Shown: positions 12,040-24,390, counted from the first letter of the stretch. The stretch: DNA of 64,000 nt from Membranipora membranacea (GCA_914767715.1 OU612071.1:22937681-23001680), one strand, 5' to 3'. Notes: generated from the sequence alone by a model not told the origin. Made by a program: numbers and translations.

Positions 12040-15000
12040 ATGGAGACTTTCCATCTGGACGGAGACGGGTTTGATGAGCCTTTTGCCTCTGATGAATGCA
12101 GCACCAGCTCAAGCCAATCTTAACTCACTAGTAAGTTACTAAGCATCTTCAGTTTGTACAATCTTAGGTGAAAATGAAAAGGAATCAGCCAAATCAACCA
12201 ATGAATTGTAAAATTTGTTTGGCCAAGGAGTAAGAGTTTGTTGAAGCTTTTGATTGTTTACCCTCCATCAGCCCCACCCATTTCAAACAGCACAGACCTG
12301 ACAACTTCTATCTATTAAACTGAACCAAGCCAGCACTTTACTTCTACAGGTTATAGTAGAAGAAGAGGAGAAAATCCTTGTGTGATCTCCAGCAGACCAG
12401 CTGTGATTGTAGTAGTCTTACTACTTATAATTACATGTGTGTCTACAGTAGTCACTCTGATCTATGTAGTAAGTGAGATGAAGGATATGAGGGGACAACT
12501 CACTGCCCTCGGCCAGTCTGCACCAGCAGGTAAGCTCTAAAGTGTGAAACTAGAACAATGCATGTCCAAGAAATAATTGATAACTATATAGATCATTCAA
12601 GCGCAAAAAATCTTAAAAAATATTGTAGACCAGGTAGGAGTTGCCTACCTAGTCTACAAGAGGAGATAACTAGTGTTTGTAGCATTGATCAATCAGGGAG
12701 GATCCCTGGATCAATCAAATCGAAATTTTGTGAAGGATTGCTCTTGATTCATGACTGGTGATGTAATCTCTGTGCTGTCTTGACCACTAATGAGTGTTGC
12801 CATATTTACAGAGGATGAAGCGAGTTCGGGTGCAGTCCAGTCGGAGGCGATGACCAGCCAGCGCAATCGTAGCACAGGACGAGGAGAGGCTCACTCCAGT
12901 ATCGGCACATACATGAACCAGACCTTATCTGATAATCAGGGACTTCTATTACTATCTACTGAGATCAGAGATCTGCTCCAAACTGTAAACCACACCACAC
13001 AACTCATCATACAGACTAACGCTGATGTAAGAGCTAACGGTGATAACCTACAGCTTCTCAAGTCTACTGCTCAGATACTGAGGCAGAGTCTGAGTAACCA
13101 GACTGCAGGTCTGAACAGTTTAACTCAGCAGATGACAAATGGGCAGTCTGAGATTTCAGACTTCTTTTCACGTATCCAGAGTAAACTAATGGTCGGTACA
13201 AATGTACTACAGCAGACTTTACTGGCAGGTGAGAGTCTTAACTGATGTGTTTTTTCATACTTTTCTACTGCTCACTAATCAGACCTGCCAACAAATATCA
13301 ATGTTTGTCTTTAACTCAGAGGCTGATACTTGCCAAGATTTCAGCGTAATTTGCTTCCAATTTTATTGGGCTGTATTACGCCACCCTCTCCTTTTATGAA
13401 ATATGCTAGCAAATTCCTGTTTTTCAAAAAATTCTGGTCAATTCTGACCTTGTGACCCATCAAAGATGTGAAAACACATCAATCAGCTTTTGCTTCACTG
13501 TCAATACACTGCTCTTAATCTATTAATCTTCAAACAACAGGAGCCTGGAATGTCACAGAGAGTAACAACCAAAAGGTGGACACTTCTGTAAGTGTTCTAC
13601 GCAACGACATCACCGAGGTCCGTAATCAGATAAGGTCGGGTTCAGCATCAAATCTACAAAAGTATAACAGTAAGATTGACGACCTTAAGTCAGAGCTCGG
13701 TGTTATGTTCAAGCAAGTAGTGGATAATATGACAGCGTCAATGATGCAGATAGCTCAAGGATTTAATTTACCTGATCTCTCTCCTACAAGTGAGTTATCT
13801 CCACTCTCCACAAACATTCCGCATACTATTATCAGTACAATCACTGACAGGTATGATAATGAGATTCATCGATATGGTGTGGTAGTCTGCTTGTTTCAGA
13901 GAAGGTCCCTCAGTTGAACAATCTACTGTTGTTGAGTATTGTATTCATTACTCTATGGAACCGTCTAACGATGGCTCAGACAATGACCTTCTTCATTCCA
14001 TGTTTTGTAGCCACCACAGCTCCGACCTGCCCCAGTACATATGTACTAAAATCAGACACATCTACGTGTATAAGGCTAGCTGGATCAGGATATAACTGGA
14101 GCAATGCCAAGTCTCGATGTGAGACAGAGGGAGATAACTTAGCTGTATTTACTACTCACACTTCTCTAGACTGGATCAAGGATTATGTTAAAAACAGAGC
14201 ACCGTCAAGTAAGTGACCGAGTCAAACCAAACACTCTTCTTGCTTAATTAACTTGAGTTTCACAACCAATAGGCCTATCGTTTAAAAAAAAACTGATGAC
14301 TGACTGGAAAGTACGGCTCGCTTCCGGTTATGCCAGAGTTGTCTGTTACTGTAAGCTTAAAGACTTTGTTTGAGGCTGCTCTTTTGTATCACATCTTATT
14401 CTCCATATTTTATTCTATCATGTGAGCGATTTTCAGCTTTATAATCCAAATATTGAGGAAGTTATGGCCTCTCAAACTTCCAAGGTGATGGCAATTTATC
14501 GGCAGTAAGAATCAGCCGGCAATCCCTAGGGTACGTCACTAATATTGATGATCAAAATGTTCAAATTTGTAACGGTCTCGAACCCAGGTACAAATGGCTT
14601 TGCAGGCGACGCCGCTAATACTGAGCTATATTGTCTACTGGCTAACCTAGATGGTCCAAGTGGCGTGATGGTAGCGTCGTTGCCTATAGGTATTGGGACA
14701 CGGATTCGATTCCCACCCAGGTCTGAATTTTGCTCATCATCTTATCTGTGTGATTATTAGTGTATTAACTAATAACTCATAATTGTGACATACCCCAGGG
14801 GAAAAATCCGCTCATTCCCAATGCCGATTGAAGGCAATCACCTTGGAAGTTTGAGAGGCCATAACTTCCTCAATATTTGGATTATAAAGCTGAAAATTGC
14901 TCACATGATAGATTAAAATATGGAGAATAAGATGTGATACAAAAGAGCAGCCTCAAACAAAGTCTTTAAGTTGTATTTGCAGATAGTGTATTATATAAGT

Positions 15001-15421
15001 ATTCTTGGATAATTAGATCAGAAAAACTGAACAAATAATATTGTTCTTTTGTGAAGAAATGACTCGTTTAGAAAAGATATAACACGAAATGCGGACGATT
15101 ATCAAGTGTCACAAATCTACAGGTTGCTACCCGAGGGCACTTTTGTCATCCATGTCATTTGTAAATGGGTTTGTGTTTTCAGGCTGGAGACGTAATTGTC
15201 ACTGGATAGGGTTAAGACCCAACAGTACAGGGTGGTACTGGAGAGGTAGAGAGACGTCACACCTCCCTAACTCCTCCCCCCTGTGGGAGTGGGAACCACA
15301 TGAGAGTATCGGCTCCTCTTGTGGCTGTATCTGTATGCAACAATCAAGTTACACCAAACTACACGACTGTGGCTGTGGTCATACCCAGCTTCTATCTCTC
15401 TGTGAGCGGCCAGCTCAGTAG
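12040..15421 (+). CDS. type II transmembrane C-type lectin-like receptor (first coding exon has a TAA)
   Basis: Six exons (12040-12130, 12350-12529, 12812-13228, 13541-13789, 14011-14208, 15183-15421) are joined by five introns, all phase 1, to a TAG at 15419-15421. Exon 1 gives an acidic cytoplasmic tail (METFHLDGDGFDEPF). Exon 2 has a basic stop-transfer sequence, then a single hydrophobic segment (VIVVVLLLIITCVSTVVTLI). Exons 3-4 form a long, hydrophilic, Asn-rich stalk with heptad-like spacing and several N-x-S/T sites. Exons 5-6 form a C-type lectin domain: CPSTYV, TCIRL, NWSNAKSRCE, then CHWIGLR, GWYWRG and the final Cys block. The EPN/QPD sugar motif is replaced by EPH and no WND is visible, so calcium-dependent sugar binding is doubtful. 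The frame that joins exon 1 to exon 2 contains TAA at 12121-12123 (codon 28), so as modelled the protein stops early. An alternative first exon, a null allele or a sequence error would each explain this. Confidence 0.75.
14352..14974. repeat. head-to-head inverted pair of tRNA-derived SINEs in the last receptor intron
   Basis: Arms 14356-14504 and 14822-14970 are nearly perfect inverted copies (149 bp). Between them sit two divergent tRNA-like heads. The left one reads on the minus strand, with a B box GGGTTCGAGACC (complement of 14574-14585) and an A box TAGCTCAGTATTAG (complement of 14615-14628). The right one reads on the plus strand, with an A box TGGCGTGATGG (14661-14671) and a B box GGATTCGATTCC (14702-14713). 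The weaker head-to-arm linkers also match (GTGACRTACCC..AGGG), so each half is one SINE: head, linker, 3' body. Confidence 0.75.
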
Positions 15422-18400
15422 ACGACAGTGTATATCTAACTGGCATCACCGTCATACCAGGTCGAAAAAAAACAGCGAGTAAAAAAGTTAGTATGTCCCA
15501 CTGATATCTACACACCCTTATATCTACAGATCACCTGTTGACTTATCGTTGAATTCATCTTTTTTACAAATGAGAGCTCATAGTGTTTTAAATCTGGTTC
15601 ACAGATCTGCTAATATTGTGTCCTCACTTTTAGGTGAGCTGTTACCAGTAGATAAATATCACAGAAGCTGACCAGCTGTGAAGGGTGGAAGTTCTGTATT
15701 ATAAACGCTATTAACAAACCAGTCAAAACTTTGCTTTGCTCAGTGGAAATATATTGTGGTTATTTTGTGATTCTCATCTAGTGTGGTTAATCAGTTTATG
15801 AACTAAATTTTATTGTTTTATATTCTCTACTCCCCTTGATAGTATAGTCTTATATAATTATACAGTAATGCTTCTACAGCAGTGTGTTGAGTTACAGAAA
15901 TAGTTTTTGAGGCAGAATTATTGGCGAGATGGCTAGATGGGGCGATCGGTTAGCACGCTTGGGAGGGCTTCAAAGGTTGATTGCTTCAGCCCAGCCCCCA
16001 GTACTCTCTTGTGTAAACCTCTCTTGGCAGAATTTTTGCTTTACAAAGGACTTGCTGATCATGATGCTGTAACATATTAAATCAGAAGGAATTTGGAGAA
16101 TTTTTGAATGACATGTTACAAAGATTGGAGTTGTCCAAATTACTGGTGTATGCAATGAATGATACAATAATACTAATTTGGATTACTAGAGTATCCTGAT
16201 GATTTTCCAATGGTTTGCCTTGGTCTGGTTTTTCTAGGGTTTCCTGAGATAAGGATTTGAATTGGTGACTCAAACCTAGGAGTTAAATGTCTTTAACTCC
16301 TTGCTCAAACCATCCTTGTAATCAGCACCGAGGTGATGTATGAAATTCTGTAAAATGCATTGATGATAAAAATATCATCGAGTTAATTTTTCAGTAAACA
16401 CTAAATCCTATTACATTGCAAGAAGCTGCTGACTCTATAGGAATTTTGAATTAGGAAAATTGATCACAGAGTGTGGCCAAAACAAGTTGTAATGCTCTGA
16501 TCTCTTATAACTTCAAAATCCTCAGGATCAAGTTGCACTTCCCACTTTGACTTTAAATACTCTGATTTGAATTCCCTTCTTATGCCGCCAGTCCCTCCCC
16601 CAAGACTTTGAGAAAGACATGCAAAAATTGGAGTTGTCTGCAAATGTACTAGATTTCATTTATTGTTGGGATAACTTGTTGTCCAATCAGATCGATCGTT
16701 AGATGTGTGAACTTTGACATTCTGCATTGTGCTGTGAGCATGGATTATACCAATAGGCAATAATGACATACCACTGGGCTCAAGTGACAATCAGACACTG
16801 CAGGTTACTGACTGACTGACGTGGATCGTGTATTTGTGGAGCAGCAAGAGGACTTATTGATGCTGTATAAATAGTACATGTGAGTATTTACTAGTATCTG
16901 ATGATTAATTGGTTATTATTTTGTGTGATGAGGTGTGTAAGTAGTAAACTAAGTGTGTATAGCGATAGCAGGTCACCATTTTTTAAAGAAAGTCAGACAA
17001 CACAACAGTCAGGCAATGTCTTGTGCACAAGCTTTAGCTGTATCATTTGATAGGGGTAGATGAGCATTGGTGGTTCCTGTGCATGCAAAATACTGGATAA
17101 GCTCAGCTGCAATATTTCAACTCAATGGTTTGTTGTGTTTCCCGCTGGTACTCCAATGGCTGATGGCAAGTCCCAACGTCTTGATCAAAGCCACTCGGAG
17201 TATTATTTTGGCCTTTTATAGAAAACACTTAATAATAAGATTATGGTACCGTCACGTTGCCTTTCACTGGGTGATCTGCATATCACATGTGTTTGGTGGA
17301 TCGTTCGATATCCTTAGGCCTCACTCCTTTCCTGGTGGTGGCTGAAACTTGTTAAAACCCTGCAGAGTGTGTGTCATCTAGATTCAGAAAAGGCCATCTT
17401 TATCAATCACTCAGTGCAGGAGCAGTTGTCAATTAGTTATAGCTATCTATATGAGTAACGAATTGTAAACCCAATATGATAATTTATGAATGTATGTCAT
17501 AAATCTCATGGATAGGCCTATAAAATGTTACATAACACAGTGCTTATATTCAGGACATTATAGGAACCCATCGTGTTTGTCAAACAGCAGAACAATAAAC
17601 AGATAATCTTCTTAAAATATTAACTGTCTGTATAGTTTACATTGGTTTATTTGTCACAGGCAGTCAACGAAATCAACGGAACATGACAGGAGCTCTGAGT
17701 CTGACAGTGTGACACTCTGGCAGTCTGACAATTAGATGATGTGTGATTAATTTTCAGATATACACAGAGGAACAAGGCTGCACAACGACAGCAGGTGTGT
17801 AACTAATGGTGATGTTTGATAACTTTATCATTGTCTAACTTTGTGATGGTGTTAGGAGACATGGGTATGCTAAGTGCTGAGGTGGATGTTTGTTACAGCT
17901 ATCTAATACCTGTAGGCCCATATGGTCAGAGATGGGCAAACACCAAAACTGTGGTTTTTCAGCCCGCAGGTAAATTTGTAACTCAGAATGATGCTGCCAT
18001 TATCTTAGTAAAACTCAGGTTAATTAGCTGGCTGTGACTTGTTAACGACCGGCTAAATTGTGGTTATATACATCAGCAGCTGAGTAATACATGATGGCTT
18101 GTTGTGACCATACATCTCACACTTGTTGTATACTACCAGTACAGCAGATATTTATTGTGATGATCTGATAATTACCTCATGTTTACAATGCCACCAGCTG
18201 TCCTTATTGTTATAATATGTCTGCTGCCTGTCTGCAGATTTGGGATTTATCAGTCATTGTCTCCCCTAAATATCAGCTGGCCTTTCAACTGTCAAACTGA
18301 GCTTGCAGGTCTTCTTTGGTCAGAAGGCTCAACCAATTTAACAACCACATCTATTCAACCAATGACTATTTGAGTATGACCAATGAGTATTTATAATCTT

Positions 18401-18654
18401 TGATTCAACTTCACCAGGGTTTTTCTAACTATTACCAGCTTCATTGTTGTAAAGATTAATTTTTAAACCTTCAGTGCAAAATCTTTCATGTTTATAATTT
18501 TTATGGTACAGCAATTTTCATCTTATTGTGACATTGAGTCACCACTTTTCTATAGTATCAGTTATTTTGACAAACTAATCTAAATTTAGAAATTGAATTA
18601 AAACATAAGTTTAATCTCAATGACTTGTTAACCACAGCACTCAATTGATGACAC
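15422..18654. other. intergenic, with a possible tRNA-SINE head near 15920
   Basis: No gene recognised. At about 15920-15995 the sequence GGGGCGATCGGTTAGCACGC resembles a tRNA A-box region and is followed by a weak B-box-like GGTTGATTGCTTC, so a SINE fragment is possible. Short frames at 17067-17345 and 17816-18037 have no motif or splice support. Confidence 0.3.
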
Positions 18655-18657
18655 AAT

Positions 18658-18680
18658 CAGTGGCTTTCCACAGCTCGAAT
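18658..18680 (+). repeat. left terminal inverted repeat of the Harbinger element
   Basis: A 23-bp sequence starting CAGTGGCTTTCC, an exact reverse complement of 23632-23654. The 3 bases before it are AAT. Confidence 0.92.
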
Positions 18681-18891
18681 CCACACCGAATTGGGGCAGC
18701 ACGGCGTGTTGGGCGAGTAATGGAAAAGGCCGAATTCGACTCGAGGCAACTCGACCAATTTGTATCGAATTTAGGGGCGACTCGATTCATGGGATAGCCC
18801 AGCACGGTCATATTCGAATTGCTCTCTTGAGAAAAAAGTCAAGAAATTTAGCTCTCTTCATTTCTTTTACAAATTACAAACTGAAAACATC

Positions 18892-20865
18892 ATGGCAAAT
18901 TTTTCTCACGATGAGATCCTTACTTTCATTGCTTTTGTGAAGGAAAAAGATATGTACAGATTTATAGATGGCAAGACTGCCAAAAACGAGCATGTGTATG
19001 CTGAGCTGGGAAGACTTGTGACTGAGAGTAAGTTGTTGAATTCATCTTTTTTAATATTATTTATTGAATCTGATTGTGGCATAGATAGATAGGCAGGGTT
19101 GGTGACTGTCTGACATCCCTGTGAAGTGAGTTACATCTTGCTCAGGGTTGAGGTAATAAGTTGATAAGTTCAGTCAATGAGTAACCTGTTACTCTGGTAC
19201 TCTGTTTGTTACTCTGTTTGTTACTCTGTCTGTTACTCTGTTACTCCTTTGTTCAGATGAGTCTTTTTATCTCAATCTACTTGTATGTATGTTACAGTGA
19301 GTGTATGATATGTATAGTATCAAGGAGGAATAGAACTCCTTGATAGTATATAATAGTATAGTATGATATATATGGTGTAACCTACCAACCTGCCTGTGAT
19401 AATATTGATGATTTTTTTTTGGCAGGATTTCCTAACAACAGTGCAAAGTCGACCACGCAGTGGCGTAACAAGTGGAAGTTACTTAGACCAAATACACCAC
19501 TCACAGAAAAATTGCCGAACGGTCTGGAGAAGGTATGTACTTTTGAATTGTGGGCTCACTTAAGCTCCTAATTGGGGGTCTTTCGATAAGAAACAATCAA
19601 AATTGCAATCAAATCACTCTGTGAGTAAGCAATACCTGCTAGGCTCTCGCTTTCAAGTCACTCAGGCATTGATGGAACGATATCAATTCTTAGTGAGCGA
19701 TTTGGGAGTGAGTTGTCTAATTTAAAGACCAAGTCAGTGATAATTTTGATTGTTGTGGTAGTGATAACTTGCTTTAGCATCGCTCTTTCTAATTGGAAAA
19801 CCCTCCTGACTCACTACTTGTGATCAATCTGCTTTAAATTAATGTGACAAGCTTCAAATCAATGTCTAAAACTATTAATTAATAACTCTTTGCTTATATT
19901 TTAGAAGCAGTAACATGGCCTTACTTCATGCCCCTGAAGGAGATTCTGGCCTATTCAGAACGAGGTCTCTTCAAGGTTGGCAACCTTAGAACGAGCACCG
20001 GAAGGTATGTTGTGTTATTGTCTTCTTGATATTTTCTCTACATTCTCTACTCCCTACACACATACATACATACATACACACATACATACAAACACGCATA
20101 CATACATACATACACACATACATATATACATACACACTTTCCTGTCAATCATCACTGCCTATTTAAAGGGGTGCATGAGGATGGATGATTAAAATCGCTA
20201 TCTATCGTGTCAATGCTAGCCTCTAGCGTCTGAATAACTCCAAGCTGTCTACTAAACATATCAACAATATTTGTTGATATGTTTGGAGTTGTTTTTTTCT
20301 GAAAGATGTAGTATTATGACTAGTTATTTGTCTCCTGATTACAGATGAGCCAGTAGAGGAACAGGCAGCAGGGACATCAACAGCAGAACGAGCAGGAACT
20401 CCTCAGAGTAGGCCGGAGACTCCGCAGAGTGAGACAGGAGCCAGCAGCAGCAGGAAAAGAAAGCACAGTGGCACAGATGATGTGGCTGCTATCCATGCAA
20501 AACATCGTAAAGAGTTGGAACAAATTATTACCAAATCTAATGAAACGTTACTTGCTGGTATGCGAGGGCTGTTTGGGGATTTTATGAAATTGCCGATTTT
20601 TCAGGTCCAGCCCAGCTCATCTGCCCAGCCCGCCCCACCCCCAGCTTTCCCATATCCCCAAAACATGTCGATTCCCCATTCTAATCACTTCCCTAACCAA
20701 ACACAACCCAACATGACACCGCTTATGCCCCTCCAACTAAGCCACAACCGCCAGTACGCCCCTTCCTCATCCTCTCAACCTAGCGCCTCTTACGTCTCAG
20801 CTACCAGCCACCCAAGCACATCATCCGCCCCTAATGAATTCATGAACATGCTCAATAAAAACTAA
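18892..20865 (+). CDS. Harbinger-associated SANT/Myb-like DNA-binding protein
   Basis: Four exons (18892-19027, 19426-19532, 19959-20004, 20345-20865) keep phase throughout and give about 269 residues. The ATG at 18892 follows a purine-rich context and is the first in frame. The N-terminal 70-80 residues (HDEILTFIAFVKEKD ... TTQWRNKWKLLRP) form a trihelix/SANT-type domain with the spaced Trp residues of the last helix. The middle is Ser/Thr/Glu-rich with a basic SSRKRKHS nuclear-signal-like stretch. Then comes an amphipathic segment (HRKELEQIITKSNETLLAGM) likely to be a coiled coil, and a Pro/Ser/Gln-rich tail ending MLNKN. The gene converges on the nuclease gene inside the same terminal repeats, the usual Harbinger layout. 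No break is visible, so this half of the pair looks functional. Confidence 0.8.
20062..20136 (+). repeat. (CATA)n/(CA)n microsatellite
   Basis: An imperfect CATACATA/CACACATA run lies in the third intron of the SANT/Myb-like gene. Confidence 0.9.
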
Positions 20866-21368
20866 ACCTTATTAAACTTTTTTTATGCGATCTCAATCAG
20901 CTGGAAATCATTTTATTAAAATTTGTGTTAGGGTTGTCCACAGCTGTGTATAAAGAAGACAACTATTGTTCATTTTTATCCCTACCTCCCTCCACCCTCC
21001 CTTCACAGTATTAAAATTGTCAGTAAACTGGATTTCTGTTTTATCTTTAGTCTTTATCATACTCATTATACACCAATTTTATTTACATTTACTGTACAGT
21101 TACATATAAGTATTAATCTTATTTTAATACATATTATTCACAAATAGACATGAAATATAAATTTATACAATTCACATTCTATGATGCAACTTGATAACGT
21201 AGTTTTCACAAATTAATATAAAATATCATTTCATATAATATACAATGTATGATGCAACTTTTTAACACAGTTTTCACAATTAATATGATATATAAATATA
21301 CGATATATACATTATTATGCAAGTGTCGAGTAGTTCCATAAAAAAAAGATGATATATAATAAGTAAAC

Positions 21369-23479
21369 TTAATGTAAATGGAAAGAGCGTCTGAGCGGGT
21401 GGTTCGCTCCAATGAAACTGGCGATGGTGTCTCTTATCTCCTTTGCCTCATTGTCCACATGTCTGTCAGCTGGTTGTTCGGGCTGAGGGTATGGCCCAGC
21501 ATCTGCGGCAACAGCCATCTCCTGTGGGACTCCTATACCATGTTCTTCACATATGTTGTGCAAGATACAACAAGTAGTGATGATCTCCGGTGCAAAACGA
21601 TAGTCGAGATCCATTCGTTTTTTCAATATCCTCCATCGGCTCTTTAGCCTGCCAAACACAATCTCGACACACATCCTGGCACTGCTGTGGTAAACATTGA
21701 AGCTTTCCTGAATGGGTGACAAGTTGCGTCCCACATACCCTTTAATGATTGCAGGTGATAATGGATATGCTGGGTCTCCCAAAATGTGAAGAGGTACAGT
21801 GTGGCCATCTATAACTCTATCATTTTTGGGCATTGAGCGATTTATTGTCTCAAACAGAGGTGAGCGCCTCCACACAGCAGCATCATGTGCAGACCCTGGA
21901 GTGTTAGCATACGTATCCCTGAACTTGAGGTTGACATCTACAACAGCTTGGAGTACTATTGATGGATACATTTTTCTACATATAAAGTCAGCGTAACCAT
22001 CAGCTGGAGGTGTGATGGCAATGTGAGAGCCATCAATAGCCCCTATACTTTGGGGATATTTATACTTGGCTTCTGTTCTGGTGGCGATGTTGATAGCATC
22101 TTCTGTTGTGTACCATTTGATATACTGCCGCTTCCGTGCAGACATCGCTTCGCAAAATAGGTAGAGGCATCGATGCACCGAAGTGATGCTGACTCCAAAT
22201 GCTTTAGCAACAGCACGATACTCTCCACAGGAAGCCAGTTTGTATACAGCTATACATATCCTGAAATAATAAAAAATAAATATAATTATTAATAATAGAA
22301 AAGCACGCTTATAGGGCTACACCAGAGGCTGGGTTAGGAACTTAACATGACTCCTAGTCGTTTGGCATATACCACTACCTTTTCATTGACAACACCAACA
22401 TCAGCCACAGAGGGAGAACGACCAAACACCTCTAAACTCTTTAGCAGAGATAATTTTAATCTCGATATTCTAAAGTGCATCACTGAAAGAATGGATAAAT
22501 CAGCTGCCAATTTTGTTTCAGATGAATGTCATATCCTCAATAGTTGTAACAGCAAGTCTCGTAAATATTTTTCTACATCATAAGTGTATACTAAACATTT
22601 TCTTCATAGTTTTATACCCCAGAGTATTCAAGCCTTGAACAGTATAAGTATGACCATATGACAGAGCTTTTCAGTCAACACATTGTAATTTGTCTTCGAC
22701 AAAATTACCGAATAAACTGAATCCTGTGTTGCAGGTCTGTAAAATACAATATTTACTGTAAGGGGGACTATACTGCTGGTGAGTAGGGGGAAAGTCTGTA
22801 TATCACCTTTTGAAAGTAGGTATCGGCTGTCGAACTGCCATATCACTCGGGGCCATAGCAGGCGCCACCTCTTCTGCTAATCTTTCGATCACTGACTTTG
22901 GAATTCTCCAGCCATAGCCTGTCATCTGTTGATTCCATGAGCACATTGTCATACCATGAGGGAGTTACCTAAAAATAGACACATTATACTATAGCCTAAG
23001 AGTCTTGCTATATACACCAAGTAAAACTTACTATTCAATCATTGAAATCAGTAGTATGATGTTAGGGAGCAGATATTTGATTATCATTCACCCACCCACA
23101 CCAGCTTGATTGGTCCAGTCCATCACTGTAGTGTAGGGTCTTTGGCCATCTCAATGTAACAATCTGACACATGTCTAATGCTCTCTTTGCTGTGACCATC
23201 ATTAATAACAATACTGACATACAACTTCCTTACTACTAATAAGGAGATACTCCAGTCCTTGCTACAAACTGAGCTAACTCAACTTACACATTGAAGTGAC
23301 ATCCATTCTTTGGGGCTCTTTCTTTTCCTCCTTGCTCTGTTGAGAGCCTCTATCTCTGCTTCAAATCTATTTAAGCAATCCAGTAGCAGTATATTTCGTT
23401 GGGTGATTGAAATAAGAACAAGATTAAACATCATAACTAGCATTATAAGAGCAGCAGCAGCTTCATTCACTTGCGCCAT
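21369..23479 (-). pseudogene. HARBI1-type DDE nuclease (Harbinger transposase), one small frameshift
   Basis: Minus-strand exons are 23479-23288, 22968-22807 and 22260-21369. Exon 1 starts MAQVNEAAAALIM and ends WMSLQC in phase 0. Exon 2 begins TPSWYDNVLMESTDDRLWLE, then near 22898-22910 the protein-like frame jumps to PKSVIERLAEEVAP. That frame joins exon 3 in phase through FKR/ICIAVYKL, followed by a helix-turn-helix (YRAVAKAFGVSITSVHRCLY). The DDE_4 nuclease domain follows with IGAIDGSHI (first Asp), LGDPAYPLSP (second Asp), CVEIVFGRLKSRWRIL (Glu) and CCILHNICEE. Without the frameshift the length would be near that of HARBI1-like proteins. The break removes a few bases of the conserved segment between the WYDN and IERL motifs. 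Translation could still start from an ATG at 22952 in exon 2, giving 345 residues with the full nuclease domain. Confidence 0.85.
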
Positions 23480-23631
23480 CTTGGTTATTTAAGCTAGTAA
23501 ACAAACTCCCTAGCAATACCGACACGGTCTGGATTCGGCCAATGGAAAACACTCAAAGGGCAATTCGACCGTGCAACTTCGGCCCATGGAAAATGTCATC
23601 GTGTCGGAGTTATTTGCCATCGCATCACCAG

Positions 23632-23654
23632 ATTCGAGCTGTGGAAAGCCACTG
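23632..23654 (-). repeat. right terminal inverted repeat of the Harbinger element
   Basis: Exact reverse complement of 18658-18680, followed by the AAT target duplication. Confidence 0.92.
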
Positions 23655-23801
23655 AATGTTGTCTGGGGTGGGTGCTTGGTTCTAGGTTCCTTTGTGTCGT
23701 GGGCCTTTGTAGTCTGCTCTAAGCTGATCAGACTTCAATTGGCACAAAGTTACAAAAGAAGCCAACTCACTGGAAACTATGACATCGAAGTTTAGTAATA
23801 A

Positions 23802-24058
23802 ATTATCTCTTGTCTATTCTCTTCTACAGGTAATTAAAGCAATGAACTCCCTCTCCTTCATTGGTTACAGAGCAGACAGTAGAACATGGCATGAGATCAG
23901 ACGGAGGATAGACTAAGCTAGTCTGACAGGGCGCAGATGTGTGTTAGACTCACATATATACTCAAAGAAACAAGTCACTGTACAATGACAGGTAGGTGAA
24001 AGTGGTTGTTTGCTGTTTGTTAACTGTATTTGTGCTGGTGTACCTGTAAACCAGGTGA
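23802..24058 (+). repeat. first copy of a 257-bp tandemly duplicated exon block
   Basis: Nearly identical to 24391-24647 (offset 589 bp). Each copy contains a pyrimidine-rich acceptor, a 29-codon open exon ending in TAA, and the same downstream sequence. This exon (23830-23916) reads VIKAMNSLSFIGYRADSRTW and ends RRRID. The length and spacing resemble the last helix of a Myb/SANT domain of the Myb_DNA-bind_5 type, but I could not attach upstream exons. The block lies 148 bp beyond the right end of the Harbinger element. Confidence 0.6.
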
Positions 24059-24390
24059 AAATCGTTTGGGAAAAAATTTTAGTATTTGGAGAGTCAATTA
24101 TAGCATTTTCTACCTGTTTTGCGGACAATTTGGCAGACTTTTTCATGAGTTTCGTCACAAAAATTAAGATTTATCAACATTATCAAGCCTCCAATGATTT
24201 GGAAACCCTGTCTCCCAGGGTTTTCAATGGTGCAGACTCTGAATCAAAACTCATTTTTATCCTACCATAGGCGGTTTTCAAGATAACCCTCTTTCAGCAG
24301 GTTTTTCCTATGCGGCGTGGGTTAAAAGTACCAAACTGGAGAGAGGACAACTCCGAATCGAGGCATAAATAAGAGCTCAGAAAACTGTCT

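Larger units (their letters stand above)
18658..23654. mobile_element. PIF/Harbinger DNA transposon, full length (about 5.0 kb)
   Basis: The ends are perfect 23-bp inverted repeats: CAGTGGCTTTCCACAGCTCG onward at 18658-18680, and its complement ending GGAAAGCCACTG at 23632-23654. AAT flanks both sides (18655-18657 and 23655-23657), a 3-bp target duplication as expected for the superfamily. Inside are two convergent genes: a SANT/Myb-like DNA-binding protein on plus (18892-20865) and a HARBI1-type DDE nuclease on minus (21369-23479). Known biology: both proteins are needed together, with the Myb-like partner helping nuclear import and end recognition. Subterminal sequences are rich in TTCGA/TCGAC motifs at both ends, possible binding sites. 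The nuclease carries a frameshift, so this copy cannot act alone as read. Confidence 0.92.

Noticed and set aside
23310-23492. Plus-strand hydrophobic ORF near the right end of the Harbinger
   Set aside because: It is the antisense of the first nuclease exon (23288-23479), which has a matching donor and phase.
24010-24270. 86-codon plus-strand ORF in the duplicated exon region
   Set aside because: Starts in sequence after the exon's stop and is not kept in the second copy.
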